Notes under the pieces: model-generated
The model's database searches: none
Seen by the model: the letters and a program-made list of their open reading frames with translations, nothing else
What the model was told of the DNA's origin: nothing
DNA from: Microbacterium luticocti DSM 19459
GTDB taxonomy: Bacteria; Actinomycetota; Actinomycetes; Actinomycetales; Microbacteriaceae
NCBI RefSeq assembly: GCF_000422405.1
Contig: NZ_AULS01000002.1
Location: 186,001 to 250,000, forward strand
Reading direction: 5' to 3'
Length of the DNA stretch: 64,000 bases
Made by a program: the position numbers and the translations under genes
Shown here: one piece after another, positions 44,111-52,618 of the stretch
How the letters are laid out: every line of letters begins with the position of its first letter
Numbering within the stretch: position 1 is the first letter of the stretch

Positions 44111-44890
44111 GTGCTGCAGATCTGGGCCCTGGCGGGCATCCCCGAGATCACGGCCGGCGCCGACCTCGTGCAGATCATCGCCGACGCCGCCGACGGCGCA
44201 CTGGTCGACGGCGACATCCTCGTGGTGACCTCGAAGATCGTCTCGAAGGCTGAGGGCCGCACGGTGCCGGCGGCCGACCGCGACGAGGCGATCACCGCCG
44301 AGACGGTGCGGGTGGTGGCATCCCGCACCTCTGAGACCGGCCGCACGACACGCATCGTCGAGAACCGGCTGGGCATCGTCGCGGCCGCGGCGGGTGTCGA
44401 CGCGTCGAACACGCCGCCGGGCACCGTGTTGCTGCTGCCGCAAGACCCGGATGCCTCGGCCCGCGCGCTGGCGACGGGTCTGCGTGAACTGCTCGGGGTG
44501 CAGGTGGGCGTGATCGTCTCGGACACGCTCGGCCGCGCCTGGCGCGAGGGCCAGACTGATGCGGCCATCGGCGCGGGCGGCGTCGAGGTGTTCGACGACC
44601 TGCGCGGGACGACGGATGCCGAGGGCCGGCCGCTGACGGTCACGCTGCCGTGCGTGGCCGACGAGCTGGCCGCCGCCGCCGATCTGGTCAAAGGCAAGGC
44701 CGCGCAGTTGCCGGTGGCGGTGGTGCGCGGCCGTGCCGACCTCGTCGGCGAGATCGACCTGCCCGGTGCGCGCTCGATCGTCCGCCCCGCCGAGCGCGAC
44801 ATGTTCCGGCTCGGGGCCGACGAGGCGTACGACCTGGGCTACGCCGCCGGGGTCGAAGAGGTGTGGGACGAGAACGGCCCCGGTCGCTGA
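44111..44890 (+). CDS. cofE: Coenzyme F420-0:L-glutamate ligase
   Basis: A 259-residue CofE/FbiB-N family enzyme that adds glutamate tails to F420-0 with GTP. Signature stretches: [18 protein letters not shown], the segment [25 protein letters not shown] with its acidic metal-binding residues, and [15 protein letters not shown]. The nitroreductase-like C-terminal half of mycobacterial FbiB is absent, so this is the single-domain form. GTG start at 44111. Shows that the organism makes F420, used by F420-dependent oxidoreductases. Confidence 0.92.
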   Translation: MLQIWALAGIPEITAGADLVQIIADAADGALVDGDILVVTSKIVSKAEGRTVPAADRDEAITAETVRVVASRTSETGRTTRIVENRLGIVAAAAGVDASNTPPGTVLLLPQDPDASARALATGLRELLGVQVGVIVSDTLGRAWREGQTDAAIGAGGVEVFDDLRGTTDAEGRPLTVTLPCVADELAAAADLVKGKAAQLPVAVVRGRADLVGEIDLPGARSIVRPAERDMFRLGADEAYDLGYAAGVEEVWDENGPGR

Positions 44891-44893
44891 CGA

Positions 44894-44908
44894 GCCGGCG
44901 CAGCCGGC
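44894..44908. terminator. GCCGGC-GCA-GCCGGC hairpin between cofE and DUF4097 gene
   Basis: Perfect 6-bp GC stem with a 3-nt loop in the 23-bp gap between convergent genes; a plausible shared terminator, without T-run. Confidence 0.4.
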
Positions 44909-44913
44909 CGTGA

Positions 44914-45717
44914 TCACCGGGACGGCTGCAGCACGATCCGGCCGGCCGAGACCTCGACCCGTACGCTGCTGGATGCCCCGGGGGTCGAGCCGACCCGGTT
45001 CTCGAACGACCCCGCCGAGGTGTCGGCGTCCACGTCGTACGCGCCCTGCGGCACGGTGACCTTCATCGAACCGGCGGTGGCGGCCAGCGTCATCCGCTGC
45101 GGTTGGGCACCCGAGAACGTCGCATCCATGTCGCCGGCGCTGATCTGCAGGTCGGCGGTGCGCACTCCCGACAGGGTCAGCTCGGCGCGACCGGCGCTCA
45201 GCTCGACGCTCAGCGCGTCGGCCGACCCGTCGACGGTGAGCTGCCCGGCACTGGCCGACAACTCCAGCCGGCCGAACCCGCCGCGGCACGCCAGCGATCC
45301 CGCCGACACGTCGAGGGTGGCATCCATCCCTTCCAGGCGCCGCGGCAGCTGCAGCACGGCCTGGCCGCTGCCGTGGTCGAACCAGCCGTCCCACCCCCAG
45401 TCCCAGATGCCGTTCTGGGGCGTGCGCACCACCAGTTCGTCGCCGTCACGGCGCAGCGTCCAGCGGTCCGCTCCGGATCCGGAGGTGACCGCGAGGGTGG
45501 CCTCGGCGACGTCGGCGTATTCGACGCGCAGCGAGCCGGCGCCCAGTTCGGCGTCCAGTGCGCTCACGCCCGCGACATCCGCGGTACGCGTCGAGGTGTG
45601 CACCGACGCCGAGGCGAGGGTGGATGCCGCAGCCGACGTGACGGATCCGACGGCGACCAGTCCGCCGACAACGATCGCGAGCGTCGCGATGGCGGTGGCT
45701 CCCGGGGTGGTTCTCAT
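44914..45717 (-). CDS. DUF4097-family beta-helix protein, secreted or membrane-anchored
   Basis: A 267-residue protein with an N-terminal hydrophobic segment (about 8-33, signal peptide or anchor) and repeats of a short beta-strand motif (LDVSAGSLACRG, LELSASAGQLTVDG, LQISAGDMDATF) that build the right-handed helix of DUF4097. Function unknown. Placed at the end of a LuxR-type two-component operon with an ATGA overlap, as often in actinobacteria, so it is probably a target or accessory of envelope-stress signalling. Confidence 0.8.
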   Translation of the reverse strand: MRTTPGATAIATLAIVVGGLVAVGSVTSAAASTLASASVHTSTRTADVAGVSALDAELGAGSLRVEYADVAEATLAVTSGSGADRWTLRRDGDELVVRTPQNGIWDWGWDGWFDHGSGQAVLQLPRRLEGMDATLDVSAGSLACRGGFGRLELSASAGQLTVDGSADALSVELSAGRAELTLSGVRTADLQISAGDMDATFSGAQPQRMTLAATAGSMKVTVPQGAYDVDADTSAGSFENRVGSTPGASSSVRVEVSAGRIVLQPSR

Positions 45718-46391
45718 CGGATCTCTCCTGACTGCGGCACGTCGCCGCTGTGCGCGATGTGGGCGAGCGCGGCGAGTACCCGCCGGTTGCCCGACTCGTC
45801 GGGCTCGAGATCGAGCTTGGCGAACACCGAGGTGATGTGCTTTTCGACGCTGCCCTCGGTGACGAACAGGGTCTGTGCGATCGCCTGGTTCGACTTGCCC
45901 TCGGCGAGCAGAGCGAGCACGGTGGACTCGCGGTCGGTGAGCCGCTGCATCCGCTCGTCCTGCGCGCGGCGGCTGAGCAGTTGCGCCACCACCTCGGGGT
46001 CGAACACCGTGGCCCCGGCGGCGATCTGTTCGACCGTCTGCACGAAGTCGGCGACATCCGCCACCCGGTCTTTGAGCAGGTAGCCCAGGGCGCCGCCGCG
46101 ACCGGCGATGAGGTCGGACGCGTACCGCTCCTCGACGTACTGCGAGAGCACCAGGATCGGCAGGTCGGGGTGTGCGGCGCGCAGGTGCAGCGCGGCGCGG
46201 ATGCCTTCATCCGTGCGCGTGGGCGGCAGCCGCACGTCGAGGATGCACAGGTCGGGGGCGTGCTCGGCGATCGCCTCGTCGAGTCCCTCGGCGTCGGCCA
46301 AGGCGGCGACCACCTCGTGGCCGGCGTCCTCGAGCAGCCGGATGAGCCCTTCGCGCAGCAGCACGGAGTCTTCGCAGATCAGTATGCGCAC
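45714..46391 (-). CDS. LuxR/NarL-family response regulator
   Basis: A 225-residue regulator: receiver domain with Asp52 (LCILDVRLP) and acidic ED at 7-8, and a C-terminal LuxR helix-turn-helix (LTDRESTVLALLAEGKSNQA, then VTEGSVEKHITSVFAKL). Phosphorylated by the kinase encoded just upstream; the GTG start at 46391 overlaps the kinase stop by 13 nt. It then overlaps the DUF4097 gene. Confidence 0.93.
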   Translation of the reverse strand: MRILICEDSVLLREGLIRLLEDAGHEVVAALADAEGLDEAIAEHAPDLCILDVRLPPTRTDEGIRAALHLRAAHPDLPILVLSQYVEERYASDLIAGRGGALGYLLKDRVADVADFVQTVEQIAAGATVFDPEVVAQLLSRRAQDERMQRLTDRESTVLALLAEGKSNQAIAQTLFVTEGSVEKHITSVFAKLDLEPDESGNRRVLAALAHIAHSGDVPQSGEIR

Positions 46392-47647
46392 GGCACGCTC
46401 ACCTCCACGCTCGTCGGGCCGCCGGCGGGGCTGTCGAGGCGGAACGTGCCGCCCACCCCGAGCACCCGGTTCGACAGACCGTCCAAGCCCCCGCCGGGCA
46501 CGATCGTCGCCCCGCCGATGCCGTTGTCTTCGATGCGCGCCCACAGCACACCGCCCTCGCGCTGGCGCACCACGACGCGGCATTCGGCGGCACGGGAGTG
46601 CTTGGCGGCGTTGGTGAGCGTCTCGGCGACGACGAAGTAGACGGCGGCCTCGGCCTGCGGGCTGCACCGCTGCGTGAGCCGCGCGTCGAGGGTCACCGGG
46701 ACGGGCGAGCGTGCCGCCAGCGCCGACAGCGCCGCATCCAGCCCCCGGTCGTCGAGCACCGAGGTGTGGATGCCGCGGGCCAGCTGCCGGAGTTCGGTGA
46801 TCGCCGCCTTGGTCGAGGTGTGCGCCTCGGCGATGAGGGCCTTGGCGGCCGCCGGGTCGGTGTCGATCTTCTGCTGGGCCATGCCGAGCGTCATGCCGAC
46901 CGAGACCAGGCGCGGCTGGACGCCGTCGTGCAGGTCACGTTCGATGCGGGTGCGCTCGACGTCGGCGGCGCGCACCGCGCCGACGCGCTGCTGCTGTGAG
47001 GTGCGCGCCTGCTCGGCCAGCTGCGCCTCTCGCGAGGGCACGAGGATGCCGCGGGCCAGCACGCCGTGCAGGGCGGCCAGGCCGATGAGGCCGGCGACCC
47101 CGCCGACGGCGACGCCGATGCCGGTGACGACGGCCATGTCGATCGGGACGTCGATGCCGGTGCCCCGCAGCCCGATCGCGGTGCGATCGCCGTGCAGGAG
47201 CGGCACGAAGGCCATCGCCACCCCCGAGGCGGTGATCGACAGCAGGCCCAGCACGACCCAGCCGAGCAGGCTCGCCACCGCGGCACTGGCGATGCCGCGC
47301 CACATCAGCGGGTCGGTGAACTGGGCCCAGACGGTGCGCAGCCAGCCGGCGAAGCCGGGACGGCCGCTCGTGCGCGGGCGCAGCGGACTGATGCCGAAGC
47401 CGTAGAGGCCGTCGACGCGGGCGGTCTCGAACCAGGCGAGGCCGTACAGCGCGTAGACGAAGCCGAGCAGCACGATCGCGCCGACACCGAGGGCGAACAG
47501 CAATCCGATGCCGCCGGTCAGCAGGGCGATGAGCAGGCCGAAGGCGAGGGGCCAGACGATGCCGACGAGGGCGAGCTGGGCGATCGCGCCCAGCATGCGC
47601 AGGGGCGTGAACAGCCGCGGCGCCGCGTCGGTCGTGGGGGTGGTCAT
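46379..47647 (-). CDS. HisKA_3-type sensor histidine kinase
   Basis: A 422-residue membrane kinase: N-terminal sensor domain with about six hydrophobic segments (1-215), the HisKA_3 phospho-acceptor in ERTRIERDLHDGVQPRLVSV, and HATPase with ETLTNAAKHSRA and EDNGIGG. Works with the LuxR regulator downstream. The ATG at 47647 lies six bases behind TAGCGT, so the mRNA is probably leaderless. Confidence 0.92.
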   Translation of the reverse strand: MTTPTTDAAPRLFTPLRMLGAIAQLALVGIVWPLAFGLLIALLTGGIGLLFALGVGAIVLLGFVYALYGLAWFETARVDGLYGFGISPLRPRTSGRPGFAGWLRTVWAQFTDPLMWRGIASAAVASLLGWVVLGLLSITASGVAMAFVPLLHGDRTAIGLRGTGIDVPIDMAVVTGIGVAVGGVAGLIGLAALHGVLARGILVPSREAQLAEQARTSQQQRVGAVRAADVERTRIERDLHDGVQPRLVSVGMTLGMAQQKIDTDPAAAKALIAEAHTSTKAAITELRQLARGIHTSVLDDRGLDAALSALAARSPVPVTLDARLTQRCSPQAEAAVYFVVAETLTNAAKHSRAAECRVVVRQREGGVLWARIEDNGIGGATIVPGGGLDGLSNRVLGVGGTFRLDSPAGGPTSVEVSVPCAY

Positions 47648-47653
47648 GCCTTT

Positions 47654-47659
47654 ACGCTA
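47654..47659 (-). promoter_or_regulatory. TAGCGT -10 element, leaderless start of the kinase operon
   Basis: On the minus strand TAGCGT ends six bases before the ATG at 47647; no Shine-Dalgarno sequence. Confidence 0.5.
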
Positions 47660-47721
47660 GGCCGCGGCATCCGTCGGCACAGCATGGCAGACCACAGACC
47701 TGTCTTCGGGTTATCCCCCGG

Positions 47722-49329
47722 TCAGCGTCCGCTGACGGTGCCGAACAGTCGGGCGATGGGGGCCAGGACGAGGGGTCGGGCGGCGACCCAGCCGATCGCG
47801 ACGACGAACATCGCGCCGACGAAGAACCAGAACCCGATCCACGAGTCCCCGCCGTTGGCGGCGAACATGCTGTTCAGGTTGTGCAGGGCACCGGTGGTGA
47901 ACACGAGGGTGACGTGCCCGACGATGAACAGCACGAAGAAGAGCATCACCGGAAAGTGGATCGCCCGGGCGATCTCGACCGGGTAGATCTTGTTGAGGGT
48001 CGTGGCGTTCTTGGGCCAGATGCCGCTCATCCGCACGCCGGTGATCGCCGCGAGCGGGGCGGCGAGGAACACGACGGCGAAGTAGGCCAGCTGCTGCAGG
48101 CTGTTGTAGGTGATCCAGCCGTCCTCGACCGGCCAGTCCAGCGACAAGTACTGCAGGCCCGCCGACAGCGCGTTCGGGAACACGTCCCAGCTGGTGGGCA
48201 CCAGCCGCATCCACTGCCCGGTCGAGAACAACAGCACCACGAAGATGACGCCGTTGACCAGCCACAGGATGTCGAGCGACTGGTGGAACCACAGCGCGAT
48301 GCTGATCTTGCGCTTGGGGTTGCGGCGCGGGCTCCAGAACACGCTCGGTCGCTTCTGGTGCCGCACGGTCAGGCCCGACCGGATGATCAGCACCATGAAG
48401 AAGATGTTCAAGAAGTGCTGCCAGTTCAGCCAGGCGGGGAATCCCACGGGGGCGCCGGCGGGCAGTTCGTACGCGCCCGGGTAGGTCGCGAGGAAGTCCT
48501 GCATGAAGCCGAGGCTGAGGAACCAGCGGGTGGCGAGCACCACCATGCCGGCGGCGAACAGCAACCCGGCTGCGGCGACGATGACGGCGCCCACCCACTG
48601 GCCGCGGGTGAACGGGCCGTACCGTGTCGGGTCGGGGGCGGGGATCGGGCTGTGCGTGGGGATGGTGCGGGCACGGTCGGCCTGCCACCGGGCCGCGGCG
48701 GCACCGCCGAACACCGAGGGCTGGAACGGGAGCGGTGCCAAGGCCGGGGCGGGTGCCGGTGCGTGGGCGGCCGGGGCGGTGGCGACGGATGCTGCGGCCG
48801 GCGCGGCGTCGGCAGGTTGCGCGCCCGGGCGGGGCAGGCCACGGCGCACGCTCGGGCGGGATTCGGTCGGTGCAGTCGCCGGAGTCGCCGTCTCCACGCG
48901 CTGCACGGAAGCGGCGGGGGGCCAGGGCTCCCCACCGGGTGTACGCGGCAGACCCCTGCGCACGGCGACAGCCGGAGCCGGAACAACCTCGGGCTCGCCG
49001 GCCGGAATCGTCGTGTCGACCTGCTCCACGGCAGCTGTGGCCGAGGCGGACGCGGTGACCTCGACGGGCGGCCAGGGGTCCCCGCCGGGCGTGCGCGGCA
49101 GACCCCGGCGCACGCTCGCCACGCTCACCGCGGTCGCCGCGTCCGGTCCGGTCGCAGCGCGAGCGGCGACGGCCGGAGCCGGAACAACCTCGGGCTCGTT
49201 CGTCGGGATCGTCGTGTCGACCTGCGGCGCGGATGCGGCGGACGGGGCGGGGGCGTCGGCGGCGGGCCAGGGCTGGCCGCCGGGCGTGCGGGGAAGACCT
49301 CGACGCACCGAGCCGGAGTAGGTCGCCAC
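47722..49329 (-). CDS. Cytochrome b561-like membrane protein with a repetitive N-terminal half
   Basis: A 535-residue protein. Residues 1-240 are disordered, Ala/Pro-rich, with the basic motif VRRGLPRTPGG at 8, 73 and 123 and a degenerate VRRGLPRPG at 161, each of the first three followed by PWP; VDTTIP..EPEVVPAPAVA recurs at 37 and 104. From 243 there are about five transmembrane helices with well-placed histidines (NWQHFLNIFF, WFHQSLDILWLVNG, AIHFPVMLFF, IVGHVTLVF), like the diheme cytochrome subunit of formate dehydrogenase or b561. It follows etfA at two bases, suggesting it passes electrons from ETF to the quinone pool. GTG start. Confidence 0.75.
   Translation of the reverse strand: MATYSGSVRRGLPRTPGGQPWPAADAPAPSAASAPQVDTTIPTNEPEVVPAPAVAARAATGPDAATAVSVASVRRGLPRTPGGDPWPPVEVTASASATAAVEQVDTTIPAGEPEVVPAPAVAVRRGLPRTPGGEPWPPAASVQRVETATPATAPTESRPSVRRGLPRPGAQPADAAPAAASVATAPAAHAPAPAPALAPLPFQPSVFGGAAAARWQADRARTIPTHSPIPAPDPTRYGPFTRGQWVGAVIVAAAGLLFAAGMVVLATRWFLSLGFMQDFLATYPGAYELPAGAPVGFPAWLNWQHFLNIFFMVLIIRSGLTVRHQKRPSVFWSPRRNPKRKISIALWFHQSLDILWLVNGVIFVVLLFSTGQWMRLVPTSWDVFPNALSAGLQYLSLDWPVEDGWITYNSLQQLAYFAVVFLAAPLAAITGVRMSGIWPKNATTLNKIYPVEIARAIHFPVMLFFVLFIVGHVTLVFTTGALHNLNSMFAANGGDSWIGFWFFVGAMFVVAIGWVAARPLVLAPIARLFGTVSGR
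48829..49308 (-). repeat. Degenerate coding repeats of the VRRGLPRTPGG region
   Basis: Three to four copies of a 150-200-bp unit. The block centred on GGAGCCGGAACAACCTCGGG appears near 48972 and 49175 with long flanking identity, reading into GTCGTGTCGACCTG in both. Recent internal duplication is likely. Confidence 0.75.
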
Positions 49330-49331
49330 GG

Positions 49332-50297
49332 TTACTGCTTCCGGGCCTGGAGGGTCTCGATCAGCTGCGGCACGACCGTGAACAGGTCACCGACGACGCC
49401 GAAGTCGGCGACCTCGAAGATCGGGGCGTCGGCGTCCTTGTTGATCGCGACGATCGTCTTCGCCGTCTGCATGCCGGCCTTGTGCTGGATCGCACCCGAG
49501 ATGCCCAGGGCGACATACAGCTGCGGCGAGACCGACACACCGGTCTGCCCGACCTGGTGCGACTGCGGGATGTATCCGGCATCCACCGCGGCACGCGAGG
49601 CGCCCACGGCGGCACCGAGCACGTCGGCGAGCTGTTCGACCAGCGCGAACTTCTCGGCAGAGCCCAGCCCGCGTCCGCCCGAGACGACCTTCGCCGCGCC
49701 GCGCAGCTCGGGACGCGACGAGGTCTCGGTGCTCTCGTGCACCGACTCGACCACCGCGGCCTTGCGGCCGGATGCGGTCACGGCAAGCTTCTCGGATGCC
49801 ACCGGCTGCGCATCCGCCCGCGCGTCGACCGCGCCCTGGCGCACCGTGATCACCGGGGCACCGAAGGTGGCCGCGGAGTCCACGTTGTACATGCCGCCGT
49901 ACACCGAATGGTGGGCGATCACCCCTTCGTCGTCGCGCGAGACACCGACCGCGTCCACCGCGAGGGCGAGTTTCGCGCGGGCCGCGAACCGGCCGGCCAC
50001 ATCCCGTCCGTCGACCGAATGCGAGACCAGCACCGCGTCCGGGCGCACCAGCTCGAACGCGGCGGCCAGGGCATCCACCACCGGCACCGTCAGCTGCTCG
50101 CCCGGGTCGGCGACCAGCACACGGGCTGCGCCCAGCTCGGCTGCGGCATCCGCCAGCTTCTCGTCACCGACCACGACCGCGACCGGCGTGCCGACACCCG
50201 CTGCCGCACCCAGAAGCCCCGCGGAGGACTTCGCGAGCTCCCCCGTCGGGGTCGTCTCCAACAGCACCAGAATCGAGTCCGCTGCGAAATCAGCCAT
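49332..50297 (-). CDS. etfA: Electron transfer flavoprotein alpha subunit
   Basis: A 321-residue EtfA with N-terminal domain (SILVLLETTPTGELAKSS) and C-terminal FAD-binding domain (VVSGGRGLGSAEKF, VGASRAAVDAGYIP, the segment QVGQTGVSVSPQLYVALGI and AINKDADAPIF). It accepts electrons from acyl-CoA dehydrogenases. ATG at 50297 with GAGGTGGG upstream, ten bases after etfB; its TAA is two bases before the cytochrome gene. Confidence 0.96.
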   Translation of the reverse strand: MADFAADSILVLLETTPTGELAKSSAGLLGAAAGVGTPVAVVVGDEKLADAAAELGAARVLVADPGEQLTVPVVDALAAAFELVRPDAVLVSHSVDGRDVAGRFAARAKLALAVDAVGVSRDDEGVIAHHSVYGGMYNVDSAATFGAPVITVRQGAVDARADAQPVASEKLAVTASGRKAAVVESVHESTETSSRPELRGAAKVVSGGRGLGSAEKFALVEQLADVLGAAVGASRAAVDAGYIPQSHQVGQTGVSVSPQLYVALGISGAIQHKAGMQTAKTIVAINKDADAPIFEVADFGVVGDLFTVVPQLIETLQARKQ

Positions 50298-50307
50298 CAC
50301 ACCCACC

Positions 50308-51084
50308 TCACGCCAGCCGGTTCTCGAGCAGGAACTCTGCGAGCTTGACACCCGCGTCGCCCTCGTCGACGATCTTCACACCCGCCGCACGCGGCGGCTT
50401 CTCACTGACCGCGATCATGATCGACCGGGCCGCCGCCCCGTCCCACGCGTCGACGCCCAGGTCGGCCAGCGACTTCGTCTCGTACGGCTTCTTCTTGGCC
50501 GCCATGATGCCCTTGAAGTTCGGGAACCGGGCATCGGGAAGACGCTCGGTGATCGAGATCACCGCCGGCAACGACGCCGACACCGTCGCCGTGCCGCCGT
50601 CGATCGCGCGCTCACCCGAGACCTGCGCGTCGGTGATCTGCACCGAGTTCAGGCTCGTGGCCTGCGGCACGTCGAGCAGCTCGGCGATCATCGCCGGCAA
50701 CACCCCGCCGGAGCCGTCGGTGGACTGGTTGCCGCAGATCACCAGGTCGAACCCTTCCTTGCGGATCGCGGCGGCCAGCGCCTGCGCGGTCAACCCCAGA
50801 TCGGCGCCGGCCAGCTCGTCGTCCACGATCTGCACGGCACGGGCCGCCCCCATCGCGAGAGCCTTGCGGATCGTCGCCTGCGCCGACGACGGGCCGGCCG
50901 AGACCACCACCACCTCGGTGCCCGGGTTCTTGTCGGCATACGAGAGCGCGACCTCCAGGGCACGCCCACCGATCTCATCCAGCACCGGCTCACTGGCAGC
51001 ACGATCTGCCAGCCCGGTCTCAAGGTTCAGCTTCCGGTCCCCGTACGTGTCGGGAACCTCCTTGACCAGCACGACGATCTTCAT
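50308..51084 (-). CDS. etfB: Electron transfer flavoprotein beta subunit
   Basis: A 258-residue EtfB beginning MKIVVLVKEVPDTYGDRKL, with the AMP-binding region FDLVICGNQSTDGSGGVLPA and the recognition loop AKKKPYETKSLADLGVD that docks partner dehydrogenases. First gene of the etfB-etfA-cytochrome operon. ATG with AAGGAG five bases upstream. Confidence 0.96.
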   Translation of the reverse strand: MKIVVLVKEVPDTYGDRKLNLETGLADRAASEPVLDEIGGRALEVALSYADKNPGTEVVVVSAGPSSAQATIRKALAMGAARAVQIVDDELAGADLGLTAQALAAAIRKEGFDLVICGNQSTDGSGGVLPAMIAELLDVPQATSLNSVQITDAQVSGERAIDGGTATVSASLPAVISITERLPDARFPNFKGIMAAKKKPYETKSLADLGVDAWDGAAARSIMIAVSEKPPRAAGVKIVDEGDAGVKLAEFLLENRLA

Positions 51085-51106
51085 GGCACTCCTTGCGTCT
51101 GGACCG

Positions 51107-51112
51107 AGTCTA
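51107..51112 (-). promoter_or_regulatory. TAGACT -10 element of the etf operon
   Basis: On the minus strand TAGACT lies 22 bases before the etfB ATG, leaving a short leader that carries the AAGGAG site. Confidence 0.5.
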
Positions 51113-51191
51113 TTCGGACGGCGCGTGCGTCACAGTCGACAGTGGGCAACCGACCACGGGCGCGTTTTTTCCGGCGTCGGGATTGTGGCGG

Positions 51192-51208
51192 CCGTGAAAG
51201 GGTCACGG
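51192..51208 (-). terminator. CCGTGA-N5-TCACGG hairpin at the stop of the VOC gene
   Basis: Perfect 6-bp inverted repeat whose right arm includes the VOC stop codon. Short and without T-run; candidate weak terminator separating the VOC unit from the etf promoter. Confidence 0.4.
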
Positions 51209-51652
51209 ACGTGGCGAGCCGGCCAGCGCCTCGGCGAACGACGGCCCCTCGTATGCGGCGATGCACACGCGCACCCCATTGAGGTCTTGACGCTCGAAGA
51301 TGACCTCGCGCACCGCGCCCGCTCTCAGGTCGCGCACCACCCGCAGCCCCTCTGCCAGGCAATGGGCCTTCGCGGCCTCGACGTCATCGACCCTGAAGTG
51401 GATGTTCCGGACACCTTCGGGCGTGTCGGGCAACTCGACCAATTCGAAGCACCCGTCCGTGTCCATCGCGATACGACCACCTGCCGGGATCGCGGGCGTG
51501 GCATCCTCTCCTTCCTCGATCACCTCGAGCGCATAGTCATCCCCGGGTGTGAACACGTGGAAGTTCAGGCCGAAGAGTCTGCTGTACTTCTCGACGGCCG
51601 CGTCCAGGTCGGTCACGGCCACGCCGACAAGTTCCATTCTCGTGAACCGCAT
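51203..51652 (-). CDS. VOC/glyoxalase-fold protein, methylmalonyl-CoA-epimerase-like
   Basis: A 149-residue vicinal-oxygen-chelate protein with two beta-alpha-beta-beta-beta modules (MELVGVAVTDLDAAVEKYSR and RNIHFRVDDVEAAK). Some ligand residues of true methylmalonyl-CoA epimerase are not evident: position one of the metal triad is not His. So the catalytic assignment is uncertain. It is the last gene of the leftward steroid unit. The ATG at 51652 has AAGGAG five bases upstream; ATG 51655 is the alternative. Confidence 0.65.
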   Translation of the reverse strand: MRFTRMELVGVAVTDLDAAVEKYSRLFGLNFHVFTPGDDYALEVIEEGEDATPAIPAGGRIAMDTDGCFELVELPDTPEGVRNIHFRVDDVEAAKAHCLAEGLRVVRDLRAGAVREVIFERQDLNGVRVCIAAYEGPSFAEALAGSPRP

Positions 51653-51694
51653 CATCTCTCCTTGCCGGTCATCCGGTCTTCTCCCGCGGCAGCG

Positions 51695-52618
51695 TCAGTT
51701 CATGGCGTCGGCGGTGGCGACGATCTCATTCAGGGCGCGCACGACATCCTGGCGCGTGTATCCGAGCAACGCCACCTCGTCGGGGTCGGGCTCGTACGAG
51801 ATCACCTCGCCGCGCCCTTGCACGATGAATCGGTCAGGTTGGTACGGGTGTTCGCGATCCCGTTCCCCGATGACGCGATCAGACCCCGCGACATCGGCGA
51901 GCAGTTGGAAGTATTCACGGTAGGTCAGGTTCACATCGCCGATCAGGTAGGCACGGCCCGGTTCACCGGCGTTCAGCGCTCCGCCCACCGCCTGCGCGAG
52001 CGATCGCGCCGACATGTAGTTGGTACCGCCGGGGGGCGCGTACAAGTCCACGTCGGTACGCTCTCCACGCACCCAGGCGATCATGCGCGCAAATCGTCGG
52101 AGGACCGCTCCGGGAGCCGCGCCCACGATCGAGGGCGGATTGAGGGTGATGGCGGCGAAGTCACCGTCGGTCAGCGCACGGGTGCGCTCGTCGGCCGCCT
52201 GACGGGCAGCGACGTAGGGGACCGTGCGGGCGAGCTCGGGACGCAGCTGGTGGTAATAGCTGCCGATCTGTACGAACCTGTGCACGCCGGCTTGCTTGGC
52301 CAACGCCGCAAACGCGGGAACGCCATCGCTTTGCACACGCGCCCAGAACTCGGCGTCCTCACGCTCGGCGCTGACGTGCCTCGTGTCGTTCCCCGCCGCG
52401 AACACGACAGCGTCGAACCCCTCAAGTTCCTGTGCCTCGATCGATCCAGTCGTGTAATCACCGACCAGTCGTGGCACCCTGCTGACCGCGGGAGGGTCGT
52501 CAGGCGAAGCAGGCCGACGCGCCAGCACCGTGACCTCGTCGCCCATCTGCACGAGCGCATCCACGATGTGGCTGCCGATCATGCCCGTACCGCCCACGAC
52601 CAGTGTTCGTCTGTTCAT
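51695..52618 (-). CDS. NAD(P)-dependent epimerase/dehydratase-like protein
   Basis: A 307-residue extended SDR: Rossmann motif VVGGTGMIGSHIV, second motif DAVVFAAGND, QIGSYYHQ and NPPSIVGAAPG. The catalytic position reads YVAAR, not YxxxK, so classical epimerase chemistry may be lost. Oxidoreductase substrate unknown. It overlaps the MaoC gene start (ATGA) and is in the leftward acyl-CoA unit, hence possibly acts on a CoA intermediate or carbonyl. Confidence 0.7.
   Translation of the reverse strand: MNRRTLVVGGTGMIGSHIVDALVQMGDEVTVLARRPASPDDPPAVSRVPRLVGDYTTGSIEAQELEGFDAVVFAAGNDTRHVSAEREDAEFWARVQSDGVPAFAALAKQAGVHRFVQIGSYYHQLRPELARTVPYVAARQAADERTRALTDGDFAAITLNPPSIVGAAPGAVLRRFARMIAWVRGERTDVDLYAPPGGTNYMSARSLAQAVGGALNAGEPGRAYLIGDVNLTYREYFQLLADVAGSDRVIGERDREHPYQPDRFIVQGRGEVISYEPDPDEVALLGYTRQDVVRALNEIVATADAMN

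Noticed and set aside
44111..44890. FbiB fusion (ligase plus nitroreductase)
   Set aside because: The protein ends at 259 residues; no nitroreductase domain follows and the next gene is on the opposite strand.
51165..51170. T6 run as an intrinsic terminator
   Set aside because: It lies on the plus strand, where no gene ends; for the minus-strand genes it would be an A-run, and no stem precedes it.
47881..51282. A plus-strand open frame of 1133 codons over the cytochrome and etf genes
   Set aside because: Low-complexity translation with no family; it runs antisense to clear EtfA, EtfB and cytochrome genes.
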